A DNA stretch of 47,252 nt from positions 1 through 47,252 of the forward strand of contig CALKGK010000016.1 of the NCBI GenBank assembly GCA_938085105.1, given 5' to 3'. Each line of letters begins with the position of its first letter. Position 1 is the stretch's first letter. Shown here in pieces: positions 1 to 10,010 of the stretch. The notes under the pieces are model-generated. The model had not been told where the DNA came from and made no database searches. It saw only the letters and a program-made list of their open reading frames with translations. Origin of the DNA: an uncultured Flavobacteriales bacterium (lineage in GTDB: Bacteria > Bacteroidota > Bacteroidia > Flavobacteriales_D > Sanyastnellaceae). A program made the translations under genes and the position numbers.

Positions 1-2400
1 AGGAACCTCGTCGTTACAGTTGATGGTTGCATCTGCAGGAACTCCGATCAATTCAGGAGCTGTTGTATCTACAAAGTTGATGGTCAATGTTCGGGTTGAA
101 GTGTTACCACATTCGTCCATTGCTGTCCAAGTGTAGATGTCGGTGCGCTCTTGAGCACAAGCACCGTCGATGCTTTGTACATCAGGAGTAATCGCTACAT
201 CAGTATCACAGTTGTCAGTTGCTGTTGGAGCAACGATGTTTGGTGATACGTGACACTCAAGGGTCATTTCGTCATCTTCTCCACTCAATACTGGAGCTAC
301 GGTATCAACGATGGTGATCGTTTGAACACAAGTTACTTCATTTCCACATGGGTCAACCGCAATCCAAGTACGCTCGAAAGTGTAAGGACAATCTCCCATG
401 ATGTCGCCATCAGTGTAAGAGATCGTTGGTACTGAACAGTCATCTGTTGCAGTAGCCTCACCCGTGTTGCTTGGATCGGTAGATTCAGTACACTCAATCG
501 TTACGTCAGCAGCACAAGTGATTACCGGTGCAGCAAAATCGTTGATCGTGATGATCTGAACATCGCTGCTTGCATTTCCACAAGCATCCGTTGCCGTCCA
601 TGTTCTTTCGAAGGTAGCAGGACAAACGTCCGTTGCTGGTCCGTCCACAAACGTGATCACAAACTCAGAACAGTTATCAGTAGCCGTCGCTTCTCCGGCA
701 AATTCTGGATCCGAAGAACCGTTATCGCAGTTCACTACGTAGTCTGCAGGAACAGTGATTACTGGAGCTTCAGTATCGATTACCGTCAACACTTGTGACT
801 CAGACACGGTGTTTCCACACTCGTCGGTTGCCGACCACGTTCTTGTGATTTCGTAACCACAAGTATTGTAGCTTGTTTCAGCAGTCAATACCACTACTAC
901 ATCTTCATCACAGTTGTCCGTTGCAGCTACAATCGCTGAAGGAACTTCGTCGTTACAGTTGATGGTAGCATCCGCAGGAACTCCGATCAATTCAGGAGCT
1001 GTAGTATCTACAACGTGAATGATGTTCGTTACTGATGTTTGATTTCCACACTCATCGCTAGCTGTGATGGTTTGGAAGAAAGTATCATTACATCCGTCTG
1101 GCTCAACTGAAGTCGTTACCGTCACTTCGAGGTTGGCATCACAGTTATCGGTAAAGGTCATGGTCAATTGAGGCATTTCTTCGTGACACTCAATCGTCAA
1201 TTCTTGACCTTCTCCATCAGCTACAGGAGCAACAGTATCCACAATCGTGATCGTTTGTACGTCGCTTACTGTGTTTCCGCAAGGGTCTACTGCTGTCCAC
1301 GTTCTATCGAAAGTGTAAGGACAATCTCCGCTCAATGGACCATCAACGAAAGTGATGGTAGGCATTGAACAGTCGTCCGTTGCAGTAGCTTCACCTGTAT
1401 TGCTAGGATCAGTTGATTCATCGCATTCTACGGTTACATCCGCAGGAGTTGAAAGTACTGGTGCAGAGAAATCGTTGATGGTGATCACCTGAACATAGTT
1501 CGTTTGGTTTCCACAATCGTCCATTACTGTCCACGTGCGATCAAAGCTTGCTGGACAATCTTCACCGGCAACACCATCAACGAAAGTGATGCTCAAGTTA
1601 TCGTCACAGTTATCTTCTGCGGTTGGCTCACCAGCGAACTCAGGATCCGAAGAACCGTTATCGCAGTTCACTACATAGTCTTCTGGTGTTGTCAAGAAAA
1701 CAGGAGCAGTGGTGTCAAGCACAGTAATCGTCTGACTTACGGTTGTTTCGTTTCCACAATCATCGATTGCTGTCCAAGAACGGTTGATTTCATAACCACA
1801 ATCCAATTGAGCGATTCCAGAAATGGCAGTCAATTCAAGATCTTCATCACAGTTATCTGTGAACTCAGGATCGAATGCTGGAACTTCTTCATCACACTCA
1901 ATGGTCAAATCTTCTGGTTGGTTGGTCGCTACTGGAGAAGTGGTATCCAAAACGGTGATGGTCACCAATGCTTCAGAAGAGTTTCCGCAGTCATCGGTAG
2001 CGCTGCACCATTTCACATATTCGTAACCGCAATCCAAATCGTTGATCCAGTTGTCTACAACCACGGTCAAGTTATCGTCACAGTTATCTTCATAGGTCAC
2101 TACAATCTCAGGAACTTCCTGATCGCACTCGATGGTTTGATCTGGAGTTTGGAAAGTTATTACTGGAGCGAGATCATCCGTAATGGTAATCACCTGATCA
2201 ACCACCGCTTCAGTTCCACACTCATTGATAGCGGTCCAAGTTCTTACGATCTCTTCACCACAATCCAAGTCATTCATCACTTCTGTAAAGCTCACTTCAG
2301 CAGCTCCATAAATGAAGTCAGAGAAGGTTACGCTTGGAGCAGCAGGTACGTTTTCTTCACAAGTGATGTTCACGTCCATTGGCTCATCGCCATCCAACTG
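1..2400 (-). repeat. HYR-like tandem repeat array with duplicated four-module block
   Basis: About ten modules of roughly 234 bases (78 residues) within the giant gene. A higher-order repeat is superimposed. The start of one module at base 2 recurs at 941 and, more diverged, at 1880 (offset 939). The anchor at 707 recurs at 1643 (offset 936) and that at 451 recurs at 1384 (offset 933). All offsets are multiples of three, so one unit of about 312 residues, made of four modules, has been duplicated in frame. Confidence 0.85.
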
Positions 2401-5400
2401 AGGAACTGGGCAGGTAGAAATACCAGCGTCGAAGCTCAAGTCGTCGTCCTGACCATAAGTTACCGTGAACGGAGCAGTAGCACCTGTCAATGGATTAGCG
2501 TCAGAATCTTCGTTGTCGTCTCCACCTTGATCTTGTGCAGTAAGCACGAAGTCAGCAGGAAGTGTTTCTGGGTTGAATACAATAATGTACTCACCAGGAA
2601 GAACATCTTCGAACAAGTAGTTTCCGTTTTCATCTGTTGTTTGGTTAGCCACAACTTCATCATCTATCGTACCGAAGATTCCGTCATCTCCTGCAGCAAC
2701 AAGATTTACCTCTACTCCTTCTACTCCGTCTTCACCTGCATCTTGAATTCCGTTTTGGTTATCATCGTACCAAACAAAATCACCAATGTTTGTTGGGATG
2801 AAGAATCCAGCGTCAAAGTCTTCATAGTCTTCTCCTGGGTTCAATTCGTAGCAGTTGGTAGCACCGTTTTCATCAGCATCTGAATCCAAGGTATCGTCTC
2901 CCCCTGCATTTGCTTGTGTTCCTTCGAATCCGTTAGGAGCATCAAATACTACGAAGTACTCAACTCCCGGTTCGAGGTTTTCAAAGATGTAGAATCCGTT
3001 CTCATCGGTGGTCGTTGAAGCGATTGGATCAGCTTCTCCACAGATGTATAATTCAACTCCTACATTCTCAATTCCATCTTCGTTTGGATCCTGAACACCG
3101 TCTTGGTCTTCATCTTCCCAAACATAGTCTCCGATAGAACCGAGTGGGTTGTTGATCCCTGCATCAATCGTATCGTTGAACTCACCTGGTGCGAGGGTCA
3201 CTACTTGTGATTGTCCGTTCACTCCGGCATCAGAATCAATAGCATCGTCTCCACCTTGATTGGCTGGTGAGAATACAAAATCAGTTGGCAATGAGTTTGG
3301 TGCGAATACTACGAAGTACTCCACTCCTGGCTCAAGGTTTTCGAAAATGTAGAATCCGTTTTCGTCAGTGGTGGTTGATGCTACTGGTGCAGCTCCTCCG
3401 TTCACGAACAATTGAACCGTTACATCTTCAACTCCTGCTTCACCTGCATCTTGGATTCCGTCTCTATCGTCATCGAAGAACACAAAGTTTCCAAGGCTAG
3501 CTGTTGGTTGGTTGATTCCTGCATCTACCGTATCGTTGAATTCACCTGAAGTCAATTCTACACAAGCAGTTTCACCGTTTTCATCGGCATCGGAATCAGT
3601 AGCATCGTCACCACCTTGGTTGGCTGCAGAGAACACGTAGTCCGCTGGCAAGCTGTTTCCGTCAAATACTACATAGTAATCGTTGTCTGGATTGAGGTTT
3701 TCAAAGATGTAGAATCCGTTTTCATCGGTTGTGGTTGAAGCGATTGGATCACCTTCACCGCAGATGTAAAGTTCTACACTTACATTCTCTACTCCTTCTT
3801 CACCTGCATCTTGGATTCCATCTCTGTCTTCATCGAAGAACACGAAGTTTCCAAGAGATGCACATTCGTCAGCAACGAGGGTGATGTCTTCCAAATCTAC
3901 CGGACACTCATCATTACCCCAACGTACGAACAAATCGTAGCTTCCTGGAGCGAGTCCGTCAATCGTGAATGAACCGCTGTTGTCTGCTACATTATAAGCA
4001 GCAGGCCAGCTGTTACCTCCGTCGATCGAGAATTCAATGTTCGAACGCAAAGCTACATCGGCAAAAGTGAAGGTGATTGTTCCGTTCTCTTCAAGACAAA
4101 CTGGGTTGGTGCTTGTAACACTTACCTCTGGGTTCTCTAGAATGTTGATGTTCACTTCGTCTTGAGCTACACATCCGGCACAATCAGTAACGGTAACGGT
4201 GTAAGTTCCGCCTGCGTTTACTGTGATGCTTTCGGTTGTTTCACCTGTTGACCATACAATGGATGTTTCTTGGGAAGGAATGTCGCATGGAGTCAAAGTA
4301 GCGAACCACTCTGTACATCCACCGAAGGTACCACCGGTCCAAGAACCTAGTCCATAAGAACCTGGGTTAAATCCAGCTCCATCAGCCAAAATAAAGTGCT
4401 GCTCGCTGATTTTCTCTTCAATGGTGAACACGTCGTTTCCAACAGTTACGGTTCCAATGAAACTTCTGTAGAAGGTCTTGTTCGATCCGAGGTTGTTGGT
4501 GTAGCAGGATGCATTCCATGTGTTTCCTGTATTTTCTTTTTCATAGAGATCCATGTGAAGGATTCCTACTTGACCGTTGTTGATGATGCTTCCATCAATG
4601 GTTGCAGTTCCATCAGCATATTCGGTCAATTTCAAATCATCACCTGCTTGCCAGATCTCGTGAGCTGGTCCGCCACACTGTGCTCTTTGGAAAACAACTC
4701 CCGTTCCTGGAGTTGGGAAGCAACCTGCAGGCGCTGTTCCATTTCCAATAGTGTAACAAGCAATGATTTCGTTGCAATCGCTTTCTCCGTTGATGTCAGC
4801 AGTAAGTGTTATGGACTCCCCTTCGCAGATGCTTTGGTTTGGTCCGGCATCCACAGTAAGGTCGCTGTTGCATTCTGGCTGACAGTAATCTGGATTCACG
4901 TTCCAAACTTGGTCGAAGCATCCTTCCACGGTATACTGTGCATCGAAGTCTCCAGGGTTCCAGTTGTCTCCAACGATTCTCCACATTGCACCAACGTGTG
5001 TGGTTACAGTGAAGGTTTCTCCTGGGGCCAATTCTTGTACAAACTGATCACCACCTGGCAACCACTCGTAAAGGTCAACCACACAAATTCCGTAGTTGTT
5101 GATTTCCAATTCGATTTCGGTATTGTCTCCAACAGTGATGTCTTCAAGGTCGGTAGGACAATCGTCGTTCCCCCATTGAGCAAACAAGTCATACGTGCCA
5201 CCGGTCAATCCTTCAAAAGTGTATGAACCACTGTTGTCGTTCACTTGGATGAAGTTCGCTCCACCGTCGATCGACAATTTGATTCCTGTACGACAAGCGC
5301 TGTCATCAAAAGTCAAAGTAATGTTTCCTTCGCCTTGAGAGCAATTGTCTGGAGTTGAAGAAGCGCTCACTACAGGAACATCTGCTACAACAGTGATCAA

Positions 5401-8400
5401 TTGAACAGCTATAGCTACATTTCCACAGTTGTCAGTAGCAGTAAAGGTTCTTGTGATCACATCATCACATCCGTTTGAAGAACTAAGGTCTGCCATAGTA
5501 ATGATGGCATCACCGCAGTTGTCGATAGCTGTTGCCGTTTCGTTTGGCAAGTCTTCAGAACAAGAAACGCTGGTATCTTCAGGAACACTTGTAAACACAG
5601 GTGCTACTTCATCCACCAAAGTGATGGTTTGAGTACAAGAGAACAATTCGCCTGCATATTCACCAGAGAATGTTCTGGTGATGATTTCCGGACAAGTTCC
5701 GTTGGATACATCGTTGTATGTCCACTCCAAATCTACAGGTGTGACTCCAGAGCATCCGCTTGATTCTCCGTAAACACGGATATCATCGATTCCCCAACCA
5801 CCCATGGTGAATTGGCTAGAACCTTCTCCTCGAGCTCTGAATCTCACTTCGAATTGCTGACCAGAGGCTCCTGGAATTTCGTAAGTGTCGTTATAGTTAA
5901 TGGTAGAACCATAAACGTTTTGGTAAGTGTGCAGGGTAACCCAAGCACCACCGTTGATTCGGTATTGGATGTCCATGTAACCAGGAACATCTTCACCACC
6001 ATAAAGGTCTTGTTGCATGCAGAAGTTGAGGTACACATTGTCGGTACAGCAAGCTTCATACATTGGTGATTTCAACTTCGTGTCGTAATCAGTGTGGAAG
6101 TTGGTAAAGTCGATAAATACGTTTGGAACGTCTCCACAAGCAGGATCACATCCTGTTCCTACGTTCCACCCAGTACCGAGGCTCCATCCGTTGTTGCCGT
6201 TGCCCCATCCTTGCAATTCAAAGTCAAACTCACCTGCTTCACGCTGACAAGCTGCGTTGTCCGCACAAACTGCAGTTGGGTACCCTGTTGAGCTTGGATC
6301 GATGTTGCTTTCGCAATCCACCGTCAAATCAGAAGGACATTCAATATCACAAACAGGAAGTGGGCAATTCAAATTGGCATTGATATCACCGTGTCCGTCT
6401 GAAGATCCGCCATAAGAGAACCAAACAGAGAATCCGAAATCATCATTTTTACAGTTAGCACCGTTGCTACCGTATTGCAAACCGAACTCCTCGTTTCCGT
6501 CCATTGGACGAACGAAGAGGTACTCACCAGTCAAGTTTCCACGTCCAGTAAGTACGCTTGGACGATCTTGATCGAAGTTCCAGTAGGTCCAATCCTGAGC
6601 ATCTGCCATGGTAGCACCTCCACAGAGTTTCGCTTCCATTCCCATTCCGGTCCATTGTGCAAAGTCAGACTTGTCTTTGAAGTAGATAACAACCTCGAAG
6701 CGGTCGTTTGCATTACTTATTCTGTAAATCTCTCCGCTCAATTTTGCTGTTCCATCTGCAAACTGAACAAATTTCAATCCGTCAGCATCGCTGATCCAGT
6801 CTTGACCAAACTGGTTCGCAAACCAGAAGTGACGTTGACCCTGACCGTTAAACCCAATCACCTCACACTCTTGCTCTGTATCAGGAGTCTCACATTGAGC
6901 ATCGGCGATAGCCAAACCTGCAGCGATAAATGAAGATGGGTTATTTGATGGGTTTGATTGCAAGAAGATTTCTACTTCAGTTACATCTCCAGGAACGTTC
7001 TCAAGGATGAATGGCGTTAAGTTCAGCGATAATCCTTCGGTGTTTCCTGTAATCACATAGTGCTTAGAAATTGGTCCAGCAGTAATATCGAAATCTGCGT
7101 TACGACCATCGTCGGACATATCAGAAAGTGGCAAAGTAACCACGATGTCTCTTGGTACATCAGAGGCTTCAATTGGAAGCGTCATGGTGTAGCTTGTTTG
7201 CCACAAGTGTCTTCCAACAAACTCTCCACTACCTGCAGATACCATTCCTGCGTTGCTGCTGAATTCGTATGCTACAAAAGAGCGAAGGTTATGGCTAAAT
7301 CCGCTAGGAACACAAACACTTACGTTGCTTGCATTAGGGACTTGAGCGCGGTATGCTTTCTTATTGTTTTGGTTACTTCCGTTTCCTTCAATAACGTTTT
7401 GTGCATTGGCTACATAGTTCACACCATCTGCAACGAAGGTTACTGATGATGGAGGGTTTGATCCTTTCCATACCGTTTCAAGAATGGCGTATTCCAAATC
7501 TCCAGGTCCGTTCCCCAAGGTCAAGTTTCCGCAAGACTGTCCTTCGATACCTACACCTTGAACACTCACTTTCAAGCCATCGGCACATTCCAATTCAAAC
7601 TGATCTACATTTGGAAGTGGATCTGAATCACAAGTGATGGTTGCATTGAAATCGCCATGACCAATGCTCGTTCCTGAATGGTCGAACCACATGGAGAATC
7701 CGTTGTCGTTTGCGTTCAATGCGTTTGCTCCATCTCCAATTTGAAGTCCGTATCCGTTATTCTGATCTTCAACAATTAAGTGCTGGCTGTTCCAAGCACC
7801 GAAACCAACCATTCCTGATGTCTTGCTGGCGTCCAAAGAATAGAAAGTCCAGGTAGACTCATCACCCAAGTTCGGGTTCTTTGGTAAACCACCTTGGCTG
7901 GTCCATTGCGCGAAGTTTGATTGATTATCGAACCAAATGCTAAATTCAAACCCGTTGTTTGGGTTAGCAATGCTTTCTACACTACCGTAAAGCTTTGCTG
8001 TTCCATCGTCATACTTCGCAAAGAAAACTCCCGAACTGCTTGCTCTGAGATCAGTAGCAAAGTTGGGGAGCCAAACAATTCTTCCAGTTTCGGAAGCGTA
8101 TCCAGAAAGTGTGCAGGTTTCAACAAGGTTACCTGTGGTTTGACACTGTTCGTAAGCGTCTTGACAAACATTATCCCACCATGTATTACAACAATAGGAG
8201 TCGTTTTCAATAACGTTTAAGAAGCAATCGTCGTTTGTTCCATAAGGTGATGATCCGTTGGTCAAGGTAACGCAAGAGTCATCGTCAGCATGGAAGTTGA
8301 TGGTAACATGATCACACTGCGCACCACCCAGGTTGTCTTGAGCGAACAGTGTAACGCTGATGGTATTGTTTCCTGGAAGAATGGACTCATAGCTGTTATA

Positions 8401-8979
8401 AGGAATAACGTTTTCCGTATTGTTTTGTCCGTTCACCGTAATTTGAGCGCTTTCGCTATTTCCATTCACGACCACTTCGAACTGATAGTCTGCAGGAAGA
8501 TCGCTGTAAGAAAACGAAACGTTGTTGCTCAAGTAAGGAATGTTTGCAGCTGCTTGTCCAGTAGCATTGTCGATCACCTTAATGGCGGTAACACCTCCTG
8601 AACAGTCGCCTGGATTTACATGAGTGTCTCCACTTTCATAAATCTGAGAACATCCCACAACACGAACACAAATTCTGAAATCTCCGGCATTTTCCGGACA
8701 CCATTCTAGGGATTGTGTTGTTGAGAAACCCGTGAGGCCTTGAATTGAGCCAGAAGCATTTTCAGCCCACATCCACTCTACTTGATCTCCACATGAACCG
8801 CTGGGGGCGCTATCGAGAACAACACAACCGTTTTGAACGGAAGCTGAAGGGATGTTGACCTGACAACACGATTGTGCGTCAGCCTGCCACGAAAAGGCAG
8901 TGAAAAAGACTAGAGTGGCTAAAGCTCTAAGCCAAGGTAGCATTTGGCCATGAGCGGAACGAGCGTAGCTGTTTTCCAT
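1..8979 (-). CDS. Giant secreted multidomain adhesin-like protein (SdrD_B and HYR-like repeats), C-terminus beyond window
   Basis: The frame opens with ATG at 8979 and stays open for 2993 codons to the left edge, so the stop lies outside. Residues 1-37 look like a signal peptide (hydrophobic LATLVFF core, cleavage near ADA-QS). I read a CC-x3-WD-x2-C motif near residue 263. Three copies of a domain with an ADGTA-type motif lie near residues 323, 740 and 1455, and a MAM/LamG-like domain near 910-1075 ends in GIDDIRVYG. Four SdrD_B repeats (GNFVFFD-x-DRDGIQDAGE type) span about 1704-2193. About ten HYR-like repeats of roughly 78 residues (TRTWTA-x-D-x-CGN, then D-x-x-APV) follow to the edge. 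Such proteins in Bacteroidota are usually T9SS-exported surface adhesins or gliding-motility-associated proteins; the sorting domain would lie off-window. It follows rpe on the same strand after 260 bases. The architecture is clear; the function is inferred. Confidence 0.9.
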   Translation of the reverse strand, partial: MENSYARSAHGQMLPWLRALATLVFFTAFSWQADAQSCCQVNIPSASVQNGCVVLDSAPSGSCGDQVEWMWAENASGSIQGLTGFSTTQSLEWCPENAGDFRICVRVVGCSQIYESGDTHVNPGDCSGGVTAIKVIDNATGQAAANIPYLSNNVSFSYSDLPADYQFEVVVNGNSESAQITVNGQNNTENVIPYNSYESILPGNNTISVTLFAQDNLGGAQCDHVTINFHADDDSCVTLTNGSSPYGTNDDCFLNVIENDSYCCNTWWDNVCQDAYEQCQTTGNLVETCTLSGYASETGRIVWLPNFATDLRASSSGVFFAKYDDGTAKLYGSVESIANPNNGFEFSIWFDNQSNFAQWTSQGGLPKNPNLGDESTWTFYSLDASKTSGMVGFGAWNSQHLIVEDQNNGYGLQIGDGANALNANDNGFSMWFDHSGTSIGHGDFNATITCDSDPLPNVDQFELECADGLKVSVQGVGIEGQSCGNLTLGNGPGDLEYAILETVWKGSNPPSSVTFVADGVNYVANAQNVIEGNGSNQNNKKAYRAQVPNASNVSVCVPSGFSHNLRSFVAYEFSSNAGMVSAGSGEFVGRHLWQTSYTMTLPIEASDVPRDIVVTLPLSDMSDDGRNADFDITAGPISKHYVITGNTEGLSLNLTPFILENVPGDVTEVEIFLQSNPSNNPSSFIAAGLAIADAQCETPDTEQECEVIGFNGQGQRHFWFANQFGQDWISDADGLKFVQFADGTAKLSGEIYRISNANDRFEVVIYFKDKSDFAQWTGMGMEAKLCGGATMADAQDWTYWNFDQDRPSVLTGRGNLTGEYLFVRPMDGNEEFGLQYGSNGANCKNDDFGFSVWFSYGGSSDGHGDINANLNCPLPVCDIECPSDLTVDCESNIDPSSTGYPTAVCADNAACQREAGEFDFELQGWGNGNNGWSLGTGWNVGTGCDPACGDVPNVFIDFTNFHTDYDTKLKSPMYEACCTDNVYLNFCMQQDLYGGEDVPGYMDIQYRINGGAWVTLHTYQNVYGSTINYNDTYEIPGASGQQFEVRFRARGEGSSQFTMGGWGIDDIRVYGESSGCSGVTPVDLEWTYNDVSNGTCPEIITRTFSGEYAGELFSCTQTITLVDEVAPVFTSVPEDTSVSCSEDLPNETATAIDNCGDAIITMADLSSSNGCDDVITRTFTATDNCGNVAIAVQLITVVADVPVVSASSTPDNCSQGEGNITLTFDDSACRTGIKLSIDGGANFIQVNDNSGSYTFEGLTGGTYDLFAQWGNDDCPTDLEDITVGDNTEIELEINNYGICVVDLYEWLPGGDQFVQELAPGETFTVTTHVGAMWRIVGDNWNPGDFDAQYTVEGCFDQVWNVNPDYCQPECNSDLTVDAGPNQSICEGESITLTADINGESDCNEIIACYTIGNGTAPAGCFPTPGTGVVFQRAQCGGPAHEIWQAGDDLKLTEYADGTATIDGSIINNGQVGILHMDLYEKENTGNTWNASCYTNNLGSNKTFYRSFIGTVTVGNDVFTIEEKISEQHFILADGAGFNPGSYGLGSWTGGTFGGCTEWFATLTPCDIPSQETSIVWSTGETTESITVNAGGTYTVTVTDCAGCVAQDEVNINILENPEVSVTSTNPVCLEENGTITFTFADVALRSNIEFSIDGGNSWPAAYNVADNSGSFTIDGLAPGSYDLFVRWGNDECPVDLEDITLVADECASLGNFVFFDEDRDGIQDAGEEGVENVSVELYICGEGDPIASTTTDENGFYIFENLNPDNDYYVVFDGNSLPADYVFSAANQGGDDATDSDADENGETACVELTSGEFNDTVDAGINQPTASLGNFVFFDDDRDGIQDAGEAGVEDVTVQLFVNGGAAPVASTTTDENGFYIFENLEPGVEYFVVFAPNSLPTDFVFSPANQGGDDAIDSDAGVNGQSQVVTLAPGEFNDTIDAGINNPLGSIGDYVWEDEDQDGVQDPNEDGIENVGVELYICGEADPIASTTTDENGFYIFENLEPGVEYFVVFDAPNGFEGTQANAGGDDTLDSDADENGATNCYELNPGEDYEDFDAGFFIPTNIGDFVWYDDNQNGIQDAGEDGVEGVEVNLVAAGDDGIFGTIDDEVVANQTTDENGNYLFEDVLPGEYIIVFNPETLPADFVLTAQDQGGDDNEDSDANPLTGATAPFTVTYGQDDDLSFDAGISTCPVPQLDGDEPMDVNITCEENVPAAPSVTFSDFIYGAAEVSFTEVMNDLDCGEEIVRTWTAINECGTEAVVDQVITITDDLAPVITFQTPDQTIECDQEVPEIVVTYEDNCDDNLTVVVDNWINDLDCGYEYVKWCSATDDCGNSSEALVTITVLDTTSPVATNQPEDLTIECDEEVPAFDPEFTDNCDEDLELTAISGIAQLDCGYEINRSWTAIDDCGNETTVSQTITVLDTTAPVFLTTPEDYVVNCDNGSSDPEFAGEPTAEDNCDDNLSITFVDGVAGEDCPASFDRTWTVMDDCGNQTNYVQVITINDFSAPVLSTPADVTVECDESTDPSNTGEATATDDCSMPTITFVDGPLSGDCPYTFDRTWTAVDPCGNTVSDVQTITIVDTVAPVADGEGQELTIECHEEMPQLTMTFTDNCDANLEVTVTTSVEPDGCNDTFFQTITASDECGNQTSVTNIIHVVDTTAPELIGVPADATINCNDEVPSAIVAATDNCDEDVVVVLTAETSYNTCGYEITRTWSATDECGNTVSESQVLTVIDTEAPVITVPADYVVNCDNGSSDPEFAGEATATDNCSEFVITFVDGPATDVCPATFERTWTATDACGNASSDVQIITINDFAAPVITCAADVTIECTESTDPSNTGEATATDDCSVPTISYTDGDIMGDCPYTFERTWIAVDPCGNEVTCVQTITIVDTVAPVLSGEDDEMTLECHVSPNIVAPTATDNCDTDVAITPDVQSIDGACAQERTDIYTWTAMDECGNTSTRTLTINFVDTTAPELIGVPADATINCNDEVP
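2400..3860 (-). repeat. Four tandem SdrD_B-like repeats
   Basis: Units begin near 3853, 3493, 3133 and 2785 (period about 350-360 bases). Each carries G-[DN]-[FY]-V, a calcium-site-like D-x-[DN]-x-[DN]-G-x-QD, a TTDENG-[FN]-Y motif and a closing QGGDD or AGGDD segment. The first and third units share a CGE-x-DPIAST stretch that the second lacks, so similarity alternates along the array. Confidence 0.85.
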
Positions 8980-9060
8980 AGTAGTAAGTTTGCTAACGAG
9001 TAGCGTAAAATGTTTGGTTAATTATCTGGGGTTGAGACGCAGCTCACCCAAATCAAGTCA

Positions 9061-9068
9061 CAAAAATA
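9061..9068 (-). promoter_or_regulatory. Possible -7 promoter element of the giant adhesin gene
   Basis: On the minus strand this reads TATTTTTG, matching the Bacteroidota -7 consensus TAnnTTTG, 82 bases upstream of the giant gene start. No convincing -33 TTG element lies at the expected distance, so this is tentative. The rest of the 8980-9239 gap shows only an AT-rich inverted repeat (ATTTCTT/AAGAAAT, 9191-9210). Confidence 0.3.
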
Positions 9069-9239
9069 CCAAATAACTTTTAATATTTACCATTTATCGA
9101 AGAATTAATACTGTTCATCGATAAAGCATTGTGATCAAGTCAACCCCTTCCTACGCTTTCGAAGGCCTATGGTTACAGCATTTGTAGGATATTTCTTACG
9201 TCAAAGAAATAACACTCACTCAACAGGGAAAGAACACCT

Positions 9240-9893
9240 TTAATCGATGTTTTTAAGCAACTCAACGGTTCTCACTGGGTCTTCGCTGGCAAAAACGGCT
9301 GATCCAGCGACCAAAACATCTGCACCGGCATCAATCAAGGCTTTTGCGTTGTTCTCTCCTACTCCTCCGTCAATCTCAATGAGACAATTGGATGAGGAAG
9401 CATCGATCATTGCGCGCAGTTCTTTCACTTTGTTGTAGGTGTTTGGAATGAACTTTTGTCCGCCAAAACCAGGGTTCACGCTCATGAGGCAAACCAAGTC
9501 CAAATCTTCGATCACATCTTTCAACAAGGCAACAGGAGTATGTGGGTTAAGTGCTACACCTGCTTTCATTCCATGTGCCTTGATGTTTTGAATGCTTCTA
9601 TGGAGGTGATCGCATGCTTCGTAGTGCACTGTAAGTACATCTGCACCAATCGCTTTAAAAGTCTCTACGTAGCGATCGGGATCGACAATCATGAGGTGCA
9701 CATCCAATGGTTTTTTAGCGTGCTTCTTGATGGCTGCCATTACAGGCATTCCAAAACTGATGTTGGGAACAAAAACGCCGTCCATGATGTCGATGTGGAA
9801 CCAGTCTGCCTGACTCTCATTGATCATTTTACAATCGCGTTCTAGGTTGGCGAAATCGGCAGCCAAAACCGAAGGAGCTATAAGATGTTTCAT
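9240..9893 (-). CDS. rpe: Ribulose-phosphate 3-epimerase
   Basis: 217 residues, the normal length for the family. It interconverts D-ribulose 5-phosphate and D-xylulose 5-phosphate in the cytosolic pentose phosphate pathway. The TIM-barrel landmarks are all present: an N-terminal IAPSVLAADFANL segment, FHIDIMDGVFVPN with the metal-binding and catalytic Asp, LDVHLMI, MSVNPGFGGQKF near residue 140 and IDGGV near 175, followed by GADVLVAGSAVF. It is divergent from coaE across a 117-base gap (9894-10010) and precedes the giant adhesin gene on the same strand. Nothing suggests a link beyond proximity. Confidence 0.97.
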   Translation of the reverse strand: MKHLIAPSVLAADFANLERDCKMINESQADWFHIDIMDGVFVPNISFGMPVMAAIKKHAKKPLDVHLMIVDPDRYVETFKAIGADVLTVHYEACDHLHRSIQNIKAHGMKAGVALNPHTPVALLKDVIEDLDLVCLMSVNPGFGGQKFIPNTYNKVKELRAMIDASSSNCLIEIDGGVGENNAKALIDAGADVLVAGSAVFASEDPVRTVELLKNID

Positions 9894-10010
9894 GCTTATG
9901 TGAAGTATTTTGAATGCAAAGAAACGAAGAGCTTTGGAGAGTTCAGCCTTTCTTCCTAACGGAATTCGTTCAAATTTTGAGTTCTGCTAAAAAATAAAGA
10001 ACTTGAAGGA

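Noticed and set aside
1504-2883. A 459-codon plus-strand ORF and several others across 250-8600.
   Set aside because: They are antisense to the continuous minus-strand giant gene. Their translations are low-complexity Val/Ile/Ser-rich strings with no domain, while the minus frame gives coherent HYR and SdrD_B modules.
2400-3860. Regularly spaced similar sequences that might suggest a CRISPR array.
   Set aside because: The period is about 350-360 bases and the whole unit is coding SdrD_B repeat; there are no short identical repeats with unique spacers.
9191-9210. Inverted repeat ATTTCTT/AAGAAAT between rpe and the giant gene.
   Set aside because: It is AT-rich with no T-run after it on the minus strand, so it does not qualify as a terminator and could arise by chance.
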